Positions 1 through 10,597 of a stretch of DNA of 64,000 bases are shown here, in pieces (the stretch's first letter is position 1; each line of letters opens with the position of its first letter). Where the stretch lies: assembly GCA_034509735.1 (NCBI GenBank), contig JACGWO010000012.1:9918367-9982366 (forward strand). The letters run 5' to 3'. The notes under the pieces were generated by a model. It did no database searches and was not told the origin of the DNA. It worked only from the letters and a program-made list of their open reading frames with translations. This stretch comes from Sesamum alatum. Taxonomy: Eukaryota; Streptophyta; Magnoliopsida; Lamiales; Pedaliaceae. The position numbers and the translations under genes are program-made.

Positions 1-1201
1 AGGGTGAACCTAAAGGGTCACACACAAATCACCGAGGAGGTTGAGAGATTGACTTGGAGTCAATCTCGAAGGATAAAATAAATAATTGGATTACTTAAGG
101 GAAAGTCCATTGGATGGACGGGCCGATATTGTATCGGGCTTTCATTTAATCGGTAAATTGGATTTTCGATTAAATATGGAAAGTTGAGATGTTGAGACGT
201 TGGATCTTTTAATTGGATTAAAAGATCAACGGGAATAATTTAAGTGGACATTAAATTGGATTTAATATTGGGTTCGTCGTAATTGGATTACGATAAAACC
301 CGGTCCGTTAAATTATACCCGAGAGGAGAAATAATTCCTAATTTGGAATAGGAAAAATTTGGATTTCTTTCCTTAATCAAACATGGCCGACACGCTCCCT
401 TGGAGGAAGCAAAATCAGCCATGTTTCATGCTAGGTGGTATGTTGACTTATCTCTTTTGGAAAGAGACAAATCAACTCCAATCAAGCTCTTCCCTTTTGG
501 TATGATTTGATCATACCATAAATTTTGGTAGGCTTGATTGAAGAATTGATGGTGATTGATTGGAATGAATCTAGACATCCTTGGATGAACCTAGACACAT
601 TCCAATAATCACATTAATTATGTATATATATTAGAATATACAACACCTAGCATAAGTGATTCATTATTCATCTTTTTCTAGGAAAAAGAGAAGAAAAAAA
701 ATCCTCTCCTCTCTCTCAAAATTTCGTGCTCCCTCCCTCTCTTACACTTGTGTTCTTCACTTGATTTTGAATCAAGAAGAAGAACAAAGTAAGTTTAAGA
801 GAACACTAATTCATAGTGTTCTTCTCTTAAACCGATTCCTTCCTAAACCCGTTCTTTTCTAGCAAGAAGAACGTGTGTTTCTTCCGGTGTGGTGTGGATC
901 ACTTTTGGAGAATCAATACGTTTGGATTTCGTGAGCATTCCGGAGAAGGAACAACGCTAGTAGCCGGGAGCATACGCTAAACAATCAAAGGTAACGGTTT
1001 ATTACGCTTTGATTGATTTCATTTGTATATCTATGGCCTATGTGTTTAAATATATATTTTAATATTTATACATCCTACATCGAACGCCCGGTTGAGCACC
1101 CAAGGGTACACCCCTTGGGATTCGCGTATTTTGAATTTGATTTAAATTTACGCAATTTCTCGCTTCCGCTCGCGCTCCCGGGCGGATCCGCTTGTCCTTC
1201 A
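1..1201 (+). repeat. 5' LTR of element A, 3' part only (type I)
   Basis: It matches 7445-8651 nearly base for base with small differences, ends GGATCCGCTTGTCCTTCA, and is followed at once by the primer site. About 1.0 kb of its 5' part lies before the window. It holds an array of short inverted repeats with TTGGA loops (45-366) and the U5 hairpin at 1099-1119. Confidence 0.93.
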
Positions 1202-2829
1202 AGTGGTATCAGAGCCCGGTTCGATGTAAGGGGCATAGATCTATGTGTTTGGCATGATCTACTTGCTTTTAAATGGCTTTATTGGCATGTTAGATTACAT
1301 AAATATATGAATAATATGATGATTCAATTGTTAGATTGGATCTAAAACTGCCTGCGCGCGCGCGCTGCTCTGTGCGCGCGGCCGGCCGGCCAGCACAACG
1401 GCTGGGCCGTTTTGTGCCGTTTTTCGACATTTTTTCGAAAAATTCGATTTTCTGTATTTTCTTCACAATATTATGAAAATATGTTAATTTTGCATTTTTG
1501 ATTTTGGGATAATTGGATTATTCCTTCAATTAAATTTGCTTAATTAATTTAGGATTAATACATGCATTGGATGCATTGTTTAAAATGTCCATTAAATTTA
1601 AAATTTGAATTTTGCATATTATTTGTATATTTATGCTTTTGTGATGTTGGACATCACTTGGATATTTGGAATATCCATTGGTTATTTATGCATGATTATT
1701 TGGAATAATTATGTTATGTGAGTTGATGGAACCAACATGGGATGATCACAAAGCCTTAGACCTTGTGTATGGATGAATGAATGTTTATTTATTTTCTGTT
1801 GGGTGGGGCCTGCGTGCCTCTTGTTTTTGGGACTATCATCTCCCGTATTTTCAGCCTCATGATGTTAAGGCTTGTTTTCTTTATTACCGATGTATACTTT
1901 CAGTTGTAATGAGAGTAGATAGGATTGGTGAGGTTTCAATTTTACCAAGCAATTGGAGTCGGAGACCCCAAGGAGGAGCATCAAGGCGTGAAACAAGAGC
2001 ACTACAAGGCCCATTGGAATGACAATGGGTATATTACTATTGTAATAATTTAGGACCACCCTAGACAGACCATAGACTCACTGCGGGCTCAGTGGGTCGC
2101 ATAGGTTGGGCTTGTGATCATCCTAACAGGGGTATGCTATGTTTTCTGCATGCGGCGTATTTATTTATCGCTTAAAAAATTGGATATTTATGCATGCTAA
2201 AACACAATAATGTGATGAGGTCTCGGTCATACACAAACTCTCATTTGGTTGCACCAAATTAAATATTAGGCCCAGAACGGACTTGGATCAAAATGGTATT
2301 TTGGTCTGTCCGAGCCTTCCGTCCACAGCAATGTGGTGAGGAAGCTACCACTACCCAAGTGTGGTCTCACGAGTCGTGGCACACTTGGACTAGGGGAAAG
2401 CTGCACTATTGTTGTGAACAAAAAGACTGCGCTCGCTGTTTCCCTGTCTCACGAGTCGTGGGGGGCGACAGTTTGAGGCATGATTTGGTTGATGGGTCGG
2501 GCCCAACACTGAGTAACATGGTTCGCTTGGAGTCCTCGGGACCATGTGAATAGGTGAGGCAAAATATCTTGGGAATCTCATTGGATGAGAATGATATTGG
2601 ATATCTCCCACAAGGTCTTCTTCATTTGAATCGTAAAAGCGGGGCATGGAGATTACGCTTGTGAATCCCAAGCCCACTAGGAAATGATTTCCCGAAACTC
2701 CGCTTGAGAGTGGCGGACTTTCGTATAAATAGTGGGAGGGTTAAAGACTAAAAGACCAAGTCTTCAACTTGAACAATAATATTACCATCATCTGCTAATT
2801 TCTGCTTTACATTTTTCATTAATGTAGAT
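1202..2829 (+). other. Untranslated leader of element A
   Basis: This 1.6 kb stretch between primer site and gag has no credible ORF. It holds a short GC-rich patch (about 1350-1420), several small inverted repeats with TTGGA loops (for example 5-bp arms TGATG/CATCA and 6-bp arms GGATAT/ATATCC near 1642-1676), and a long-range stem pairing about 1739-1757 with 2108-2124. Before gag come twin hairpins (2355-2388 and about 2438-2472), a covarying hairpin (2516-2547) and two small ones (2576-2605). A TATA-like GTATAAATAG lies about 105 bp before the gag ATG. Confidence 0.85.
1204..1215 (+). other. Primer-binding site of element A (tRNA-iMet)
   Basis: TGGTATCAGAGC, two bases after the LTR end. 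It is complementary to the 3' end of plant initiator methionine tRNA, the usual primer for minus-strand synthesis in plant Copia elements. Confidence 0.95.
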
Positions 2830-3701
2830 ATGTCTAAGAACCCGTTAACCATGATTCTTGAGACTAACAAATTAAACGGAACGAACTACTCGGACTGGCT
2901 GAGAAACCTGAGGATTGTCCTCGGTTTCGAGAACCAAGGCTACGTCTTGGACGAGCCGCCACCGAGCGACTTACCGGAGGGGTCCACGCCTGAAGAACGT
3001 TTGACGTTCGAGAAATGGCATGAGGACAACCGGAAAGTATGCAGTATCATACTGGCTTCGATGTCTAACGACATCCAGAAGCAGTATGAGAGGCTGGACG
3101 ACGTCTCCGCCATAATGCTCCACATGAACGAGGTTTATGCGGTTCCGGATAGGCATATTAGATATGCCGCCAGAAAAGCATTCTTTGTCACCAAGCTCGC
3201 TGAAGGAGCGTCTGTACAGAGTCATGGGTCAAGATGCTCTCCCTAGTGGAGAAACTCGAGGACCTTAAAGCTGGGCTTAACAATGACACGTACATTGACG
3301 TGATCCTCCATTCGCTTCGTCCATCCTATGACCCGTTTGTTGTAAACTACAACATGAACGGACTTGAGAAGTCTATTCATGAGTTGATCAACATGCTCGT
3401 CCAATACGAGGCAACGACCCACAAGTCGGCGCCGGCGGTATTGATAGGAGAGGCTTCAACCTCCAAGACGAATGGCAAGAGGGCCGGACGCTGGAAGATG
3501 AAGAAGGGCAAAGGGAAGACGGTTGTGGCCCCTGCTCACGCTCCGGGCGTCCCTGTTGCTCTGGTTGGACCGAGCAAAGGGAAAGGGAAGGCCCGTGGTT
3601 CTCAGCGGTCCAAGGCAAATGATGTCTGCATGCATTGCCAAGGGAAAGAGCATTGGAAGAGGGAGTGCCCACAACTCCTCTCCAACCCAGGTGTGTTTGT
3701 G
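2830..3701 (+). pseudogene. gag: gag of element A (frameshifted)
   Basis: Copia Gag builds the virus-like particle that packages the element RNA. The ATG at 2830 opens a protein starting MSKNPLTMILETNKLNGTNY, with the DWLRNLRIVL block typical of plant Copia Gag. The frame is lost near 3230 by a missing base and resumes in another frame from about 3234, through a Lys/Gly-rich basic stretch to a CCHC zinc knuckle (C-X2-C-X4-H-X4-C, 3627-3668). The start is fixed by comparison with E and G, which share the same N-terminus. Confidence 0.9.
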
Positions 3702-5310
3702 GTTGAAGTTAATATGATTACTAATTCTGCTTCATGGGTATTGGATACCGGGTGTGGTGCTCACATCTGCAATGATTTGCAGGCACTGCAAAGAAGCAGA
3801 AGGCTAACCAAGGATGAGATGATCCTGAGGCTAGGCAATGGCAAGGCCGTTGCTGCGGAGGCCGTAGGATCACTAGAGTTAGCCATTAGTAGTCATGTTA
3901 GGATTGTACTGAATGACTGTTTCTATGTACCTAGCATGACTAAAAACATTGTTTCCATCCCGGTCCTTGATAAGGAGGGATATGAATTTACCATCAATAA
4001 AAACGTTTTTTTTTTCATTATCAAAGATGGTATTTCTCATCTGCTTGGTACATTGGTCAACGGTCTGTACATACTTCAACAGTCTAATTGGATTATGAGT
4101 GCAGAACACAAACGAAAACATGATGATCATAATAACGCATAGATATGGCATGCGAGGTTAGGTCATATCTCTAAAGATAGGATAAGAAGGTTGGTGGACT
4201 CAAAGAGTCTAGAAATAGACGATTTGCACAACCTACCGACCTGCGAATCCTGTCTAAAGGGAAAGATGACCAAGAAACCCTTTCTTGGACAAAGTACGCT
4301 AGCCAGTGGTCTGTTGGATTTGATCCATACAGATGTTTGTGGTCCACTAAATACTCAGGCTAGAGGTGGGTACTCGTACTTCATAACCTTTACCGATGAT
4401 CACTCACGGTATGGTTATGTTTACCTGATGAGGTACAAGTCTGAAGCCTTTGGAAGGTTTAAGGAATACAGACTTGAAGTAGAGAACCAAACCGGTCGAA
4501 AGATCAAAGCCCTTCGGTCGGACCGAGGTGGAGAGTATTTGAGTGGTGAGTTTACTGATTATCTAAAAGAGAATGGGATTCTCTCTCAGTGGACCCCTCC
4601 TGGAACACCGCAGCTTAATGGTGTGTCTGAAAGGAGGAATCGGACCCTGTTGGACATGGTCCGATCCATGATGAGTTTTACTGAACTCCCCCTTTCTTTC
4701 TGGGGATACGCTCTTGAGACGGCGGCCAAAGTTTTGAACTTGACGCCATCTAAAAGGGTATCCCAGACGCCATATGAGATATGGCATGGCAAGCCTGCCT
4801 TCTACAAATACTTGAAAGTGTGGGGTTGCCCCGCATATGTCAAGAGATTAGTGGGAGATAAACTGGACTCGAGGTCTAGTTTATGCAGGTTCATCGGCTA
4901 TCCGAAAGAAACTACGGGGTATTATTTCTGTGATCCCTCTGAGCAAAAGGTTTTTGTCTCTTGAAACGCAGTGTTCCTGGAAAAAGGTTTTCCATCGGAT
5001 AGTCGACGCGATGAGGTACTCCTTGAGGAATCAAGTGAGGTACCCCATGAGGTGGCAGTGACATCTGAGCCAGTGGTTCCCACTGATATTGTTCCAGTCC
5101 TCCGTAGGTCGGCCAGAGTATCCCATGCACCTGATAGGTATGGATTTCTGGGCCTGACCGGTCAGTTGGATAATGATCCAAAGACGTACGGAGAAGCGAT
5201 GTCGGATATCGATTCGGACAAGTGGCTTGAGGCCATGAAATCCGAGATGGACTCGATGGGTACAAACAAGGTTTGGACCCTAGCAGATCCACCAAAAGGG
5301 GTTAAACCCG
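3702..5310 (+). pseudogene. pol: protease-integrase part of pol, element A (two in-frame stops)
   Basis: In the frame of the gag C-terminal part, an aspartic protease motif DTGCGAH appears near 3743. The GAG-pre-integrase HH-CC region (LWHA-like to CESCLKGK) and integrase core follow: HTDVCGPL, FTDDHSRYGYVYL, RSDRGGEYLS and SERRNRT, which supply the D-D-E residues. The frame is broken only by TAG at 4140-4142 and TGA at 4962-4964. It continues into the linker before RT (about 5100-5310, including GEAMSDIDSDKWLEAMKSEM). Confidence 0.9.
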
Positions 5311-6411
5311 AAGCTGGAACAAACGTTTTGATGAAGTCATACGGGGATATGATTTCATCAAGAACGAGTCCGATCCTTGTGTATACAAGAAGATCAGTGG
5401 GAGCTCAGTTGCGTTTCTGGTGCTTTACGTGGATGACATCTTGCTCATTGGGAATGATGCTAAGATGTTGGGTACCACTAAAGCTTGGCTGTCAATGCAA
5501 TTCTCCATGAAGGATATGGGCGAGGTATCCTACATCCTTGGCATCAAGATCTACAGGGATAGATCTAGAAGGATGTTAGGAATGGCCCAGTCCTCGTACA
5601 TTGAGAAAGTCTTGAAGAGATTCAAGATGGAGAACTCAAAACGAGGATTCATTCCTATGAGGCATGGAATTAAGTTATCCAAGAAGCAGTGTCCTAAGAC
5701 TAATGAGGAGCTTAAACGGATGTTGGACATCCCCTATGCTTCAGCCGTAGGCAGCATACAGTATGTTGTTCAGTGCACTAGGCCTGATGTGGCTTTCGCT
5801 TTGAGCGTAACTGGCCGATATCAGTCGTGTGCCGGGAGGCACACTGGAGTGCAGTCAAGACTATCCTGAAGTACCTGAAAAGGACTAAGGACATGTTCTT
5901 GATCTACGGCAGTGGAGAGTAGATACTGGAAGGCTATAGCGATGCTAGCTTCCAGTCGGATGACGATGATGCCAAGTCTCAGTCTGGTTATGTATTCAAA
6001 CTTAATGGTGGCGTGGTTGCTTGGAAGAGTTCCAAGCAGGCTACCACGGCGAACTCCACCACAGAGTCTGAATACATAGCAGCTTCGGAAGCTGCTAAGG
6101 AGGCGGTTTGGATGAAGAGCTATATCCAAGAGTTGGGTGTAGTACCTAGCATCGCTGAGCCAGTGGTTATCTTCTGCGATAACAACGGGGCCATAGCGCA
6201 AGCAAAGGAACCGAGATCTCATCACCGATCCAAGCATATTCTTAGACGCTACCATCTGCTTAGAGAGATGGTTGGCAGGGGTGACGTTCGGATCGACCGA
6301 GTCAGCTCCGCAGAAAACATAGCAGATCCACTTACTAAGCCTGTGTCGCAAGTTGCCCATACTCAGCATCTGGATAAGATGGGTTTGAGGTCTATGGGTG
6401 ATTGGCTTTAG
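5311..6411 (+). pseudogene. pol: RT (N-terminal deletion) and RNase H, element A
   Basis: About 340 bp present in E and G between the GVKP codons and the SRSWN-like codons is missing here, removing the RT fingers and most of the palm. The catalytic LYVDDILLIGND block survives at about 5420. Further frameshifts lie near 5835, and a stop (TAG) interrupts the RNase H start near 5920. The RNase H C-terminal part (6013-6411) is open, with [31 protein letters not shown] and ADPLTKPVS. It cannot make active RT. Confidence 0.88.
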
Positions 6412-6413
6412 GT

Positions 6414-6425
6414 CAAGTGGGAGAT
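6414..6425 (+). other. Polypurine tract of element A
   Basis: CAAGTGGGAGAT lies directly before the TGTTAG start of the 3' LTR. The same tract precedes the 3' LTRs of B, C, F and G. Confidence 0.85.
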
Positions 6426-8651
6426 TGTTAGAATAGGTGACCAGAAAGCCAATAGGTTTTGGCGATTTGTAACCTATTATACAACTCGATGTAATTGTAA
6501 TATTATTATGTGATGAATAAAGTGAGTGTTCGTCACTATTGGTACCTACTTTGTTGTGCTCACTTTACATTTGTTAAAACGGTGTTTAACTTATATCGCA
6601 ACAAAGCCCACAGACCACGGATAACAACTCATGCAGTTGGGCCACGCATTGGATGGTGGTCATGAAACCAACTGATTAAGAGTTGGGTCTGAAACATTCC
6701 AAGTCGAGGACCTCGAGACAGGGCATCGAGAGTCCTATTGAGACTTGCGTCAAGAGTCGTGTTCATCAGATGAGTGCCGTGTTTCATCGGCAACAGGCGT
6801 GGGACGCCTACACGGTCTTGATGGGTTGGTCGACCGGGGTCGAGCTGACTGGACTGACTCGCGGGGATCATCATATGGAAGCCTTGGAGGCTTGGTCGGT
6901 ATGATTGGTTTTCCCCGGTTCCGATAGTACGGGAGTAATCCTCAGACTTGAGGGATCATGGCAGTCGCGTGCACAGGACGGCTGTATCTTGGATCTGGCG
7001 AGAGGTAATCATTCTGTAAGATGATTATCATAAGCCTTGTCCAGTGCAGTCAGAATGTGTAGCGAGGACGGTGGATTCCAAGAAGAGGATCCGCCCCCTG
7101 TCAATTTGTGACAGAGGTATCTCCTATGCACTCGGAGACACGTTCATGCTGTTTGAAGCTGTGGCCACAGTGGTTGGTCGAACAGGGAATGGTTTCCTGT
7201 GTCGACACAATGAAGCATACGTGGTCTCGAGTATTAAGCATAGATGCCTAGTCAAGGATGTGAACCGACGCCTAATTCCATACCCTAGACTAAGGCCGGG
7301 AGACGGTAGACAGAAGGATCGTACCCGTACGGAATCGGCGCCTAAATGTTCACGCCAACTCACCTAGTCTCTAGTGCCATGGACCGTTCTAGACGGCCAC
7401 CCATGGTAACGGGCCCTTGTGGGACACGGGCCCAAGTCTAGCTGAGGGTGAACCTAAAGGGTCACACACAAATCACCGAGGAGGTTGAGAGATCGACTTG
7501 GAGTCAATCTCGAAGGATAAAATAAGTAATTGGATTACTTAAGGGAAAGTCCATTGGATGGACGGGCCGATATTGTATCGGGCTTTCATTTAATCGGTAA
7601 TTGGATTTTCGATTAAATATGGAAAGTTGAGATGTTGAGACGTTGGATCTTTTAATTGGATTAAAAGATCAAAGGGAATAATTTAAGTGGACATTAAATT
7701 GGATTTAATATTGGGTTCGTCGTAATTGGATTACGATAAAACCCAGTCCGTTAAATTATACCCGAGAGGAGAAATAATTCCTAATTTGGAATAGGAAGAA
7801 GTTGGACTTCTTCCCTTAATTAAACATAGCCGACATGCTCCCTTGGAGGAAGCAAAATCAGCCATGTTGCATGCTAGGTGGTATGTTGACTTGTCTCTTT
7901 TGGAAAGAGACAAATCAACTCCAATCAAGCTCTTCCCTTTTGGTATGATTTGATCATACTATAAATTTTGGTAGGCTTGATTAAAGAATTGATGGTGATT
8001 GATTGGAATGAATCTAGACATCCTTGGATGAACCTAGACACATTCCAATAATCACATTAATTATGTATATATATTAGAATATACAACACCTAGCATAAGT
8101 GATTCATTATTCTTCTTTTTCTAGGAAAAAGAGAAGACAAAATCCTCTCCTCTCTCTCAAAATTTCGTGCTCCCTCCCTCTGTTACACTTGTGTTCTTCA
8201 CTTGATTTTGAATCAAGAAGAAGAACAAAGTAAGTTTAAGAGAACACTAATTCATAGTGTTCTTCTCTTAAACCGATTCCTTCCTAAACCCGTTCTTTTC
8301 TAGCAAGAAGAACGTGTGTTTCTTCCGGTGTGGTGTGGATCACCTTTGGAGAATCCATACGTTTGGATTTCGTGAGCATTCCGGAGAAGGAACAACGCTA
8401 GTAGCCGGGAGCATACGCTAAACAATATAAGGTAATGGTTTATTGCGCTTTGATGGATTTCATTTGTATATCTATGCCCTATGTGTTTAAATATATGTTT
8501 TAATATTTACACATCCTACATCGAACGCCCGGTTGAGCACCCAAGGGTACACCCCTTGGGATTCGCGTATTTTGAATTTGATTTAAATTTAAGCAATTTC
8601 TCGCTTTTCTCGCTTCCGCTCGCGCTCCCCGACGGATCCGCTTGTCCTTCA
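6426..8651 (+). repeat. 3' LTR of element A (type I, complete, 2226 bp)
   Basis: It starts TGTTAGAATAGG, ends GTCCTTCA, and is bounded by the polypurine tract. It includes the block shared by all four LTR types (about 7360-7470, around the CTAGTGCCATGGACCG motif), a TTGGA-loop inverted-repeat array (about 7489-7913), and the U5 hairpin at 8540-8560. It differs from the 5' LTR at scattered sites and by small indels, so the insertion is not recent. Confidence 0.93.
7489..7913 (+). repeat. Array of short inverted repeats with TTGGA loops (type I U3)
   Basis: Consecutive hairpins include arms AAGTAA/TTACTT (7524-7540), GTCCA/TGGAC, ATTTAATCG/CGATTAAAT, a 10-bp pair GATCTTTTAA/TTAAAAGATC, ATTAAA/TTTAAT, TCGTAA/TTACGA, GGAAGAAG/CTTCTTCC (7794-7814) and TTGTCTCTTT/AAAGAGACAA (7891-7913). 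Loops are mostly TTGGA. The same array is at 45-366 and beyond in the other LTR of A. Confidence 0.85.
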
Positions 8652-10597
8652 GGCGCCTGCGCGCGCGCGCGCCTTGCCGGCCGGCTGTGCCGTTTTCCGT
8701 TTCTCTCCCGTTTTTGGCTCGTTTTTCAAAACTGTTTTTACTGAATTATTTTTATGATATTTTCTGCATTATTCTAAACCCGTTGACTTAGAATATTTAT
8801 TTTTGAGATTTGGAATTTCCTAAAATAAATATTGCTTGGTTGATGAGAAAAGGGTTTCCTAACAAGATTTAATTTTTGCAATGGTTGCACCAATGATCAA
8901 AATTCATATGTGAAATTTCGCAATAATTTCTGCGTTTTATGATGTTGGACATCATGGTTATTTTATGGCTTGAGTATGAATAGATCTTCACATGTATTAA
9001 TATTGCACAAATTGTTGGATTTTGGAATTCTTAAATAAATGGGCATATTCTTGAATTGTTGATTTTTGTGTTTCAGAAAATTTAATTTTTCTGTATAATT
9101 CTGGGAATTTTTCTGAATTAATTAACTTGGGGAATTTTAATTTTGGTTGAGATTTTATATTTCATAGAATTAATATTTCCTTGTTAATTATGGAAAGGGT
9201 TTTTCCAACAAAAATCGTTGTGCATAGGTTGCACTATTATCCAATGTTTGGTGTGAATATTTTACATTTAGTTTCTGCATTTATTTTATGGTATGGATTA
9301 TCATGGATGTTGGTATAGTATATTTTACGTGGGATATGTATTTGTGCTATTTGTGTTAATTGATTTGACAAAGGATGATCACAAAGCCCATAGACCGCGT
9401 GTATGGTTTATTTATATTTATTTGTTTGTTGGGTTGTGGCCTGTGTGCCTCTTTATTTTCCTCTCTGTCTCTCTTCTAGTTGCCTTGGAATAATAAGGCT
9501 TTCTCTCTCCCTCCAAATGTACTCCCCCTAAATGTTTAATTGGGGTTTCTTATTTTATGATGTAATGAGAGTAGAATTAGTGGTGAGGTTTTATTTTTTT
9601 GCAAATAAAAGCTGCAAGAGAAGACAAGCCCAACGTGTTGGAGGCCCATGGAGGTTGCCATCAGATGGCCCACGGAGGATCCATGGAGAAGAAGCACGGT
9701 GTAGGCCCACGATGGAGAGCCCAAGAAGATAAAGAGGACTTACAAGGCCCATTGCATGTAATGGGTTATTAAAACTTGTAATAGCATAGGGCCTACCCTT
9801 AGATTGACCATAGATCCACTGCGGGCTCAGTGGGTCGCATAGGTTTGGGCTTGTGATCATCCTACAGGGGCGTGCTAGGCTTTATTTTGCATGCAATGCG
9901 TATTATATGCTTATGATTATTCTATATGCTTTATGTATGGTTACATTCACGCTTAGAATATTTCTGCCATAACGCATGCAATGCAATACTTAATATATGT
10001 GATGAGGTCTCGTTCTATCAAAACTCTCACTTGGTTGAACCAAGTTAAATATAGACCCTTAATAAATGGACTAGGACTCTGGGAGTCTGTCCAAGCCTTC
10101 CATCCATGGCAAAAGTGAGGAAGATCTTTTAGGTCGATAGCGTGGTCTCACGAGTCGTGGCACGACTATCGTGCTTAAAAGAAGCTGCATTTTATCATGA
10201 ACGATGAGTAGACTACTGTTACCTGTCTCACGAGTTGTGGAGGTAGCAGTGAGTCTATGAATCGAATGATTGGGTCGGGTCTAACGCTCGAATAACGTGA
10301 TTCGCTTGGAGTCCTCGGGATCACGTGAAAGGGTGAGGCAATTATCTTAGGAATCTCGTGGAACGAGAATGGTATGGAATACCTCCCACGGGTTCTTTTC
10401 CAATGCGAATCGTAAAAGCGGGGTATGGGGGAGATCGCTGTGGATCCTGAGCCCACTAGGAAAGAATTTCCCGAAAACAACGATTGAGAGTGCCGTGTTT
10501 TCGTAGAAATAGTGGGAGAGGTTAAGGACTAAAGACCGAGACTTAACCAAAATATTACTTCATTCTGCTTATTATTTTCTGTTTTATATATTTGTGA
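8652..10597 (+). other. Leader of element B (3' part)
   Basis: It begins in the GC-rich patch next to the primer site (matched by 61395-61445 of C in reverse). It contains the long-range stem 9372-9389 with 9847-9863, the CCACTG/CAGTGG hairpin near 9810, the twin CACGAGTCGTG-type hairpins (about 10134-10175 and 10216-10250), the covarying hairpin 10295-10326, and GTAGAAATAGTGGGAG before gag. No credible ORF is present. Confidence 0.85.

Larger units (their letters stand above)
1..8651 (+). mobile_element. Element A: Ty1/Copia LTR retrotransposon, type I LTRs, 5' LTR cut by window edge
   Basis: The order is partial 5' LTR, primer site, leader, gag, protease, integrase, deleted RT, RNase H, polypurine tract and complete 3' LTR. 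Integrase before RT places it in Copia. It is dead: a gag frameshift, stops at 4140 and 4962, and about 340 bp missing from RT. The right flank (from 8652) is the leader of element B, so A is the later insertion. The left target duplication lies outside the window; the right copy should be GGCGC at 8652-8656. Confidence 0.93.

Noticed and set aside
1204..1215. A tRNA gene at the primer site
   Set aside because: Only the 12-base complement of the tRNA 3' end is present; no tRNA body.
1349..1420. Possible CpG-island promoter of a host gene
   Set aside because: It recurs at the same place in every element leader and no host coding sequence follows.
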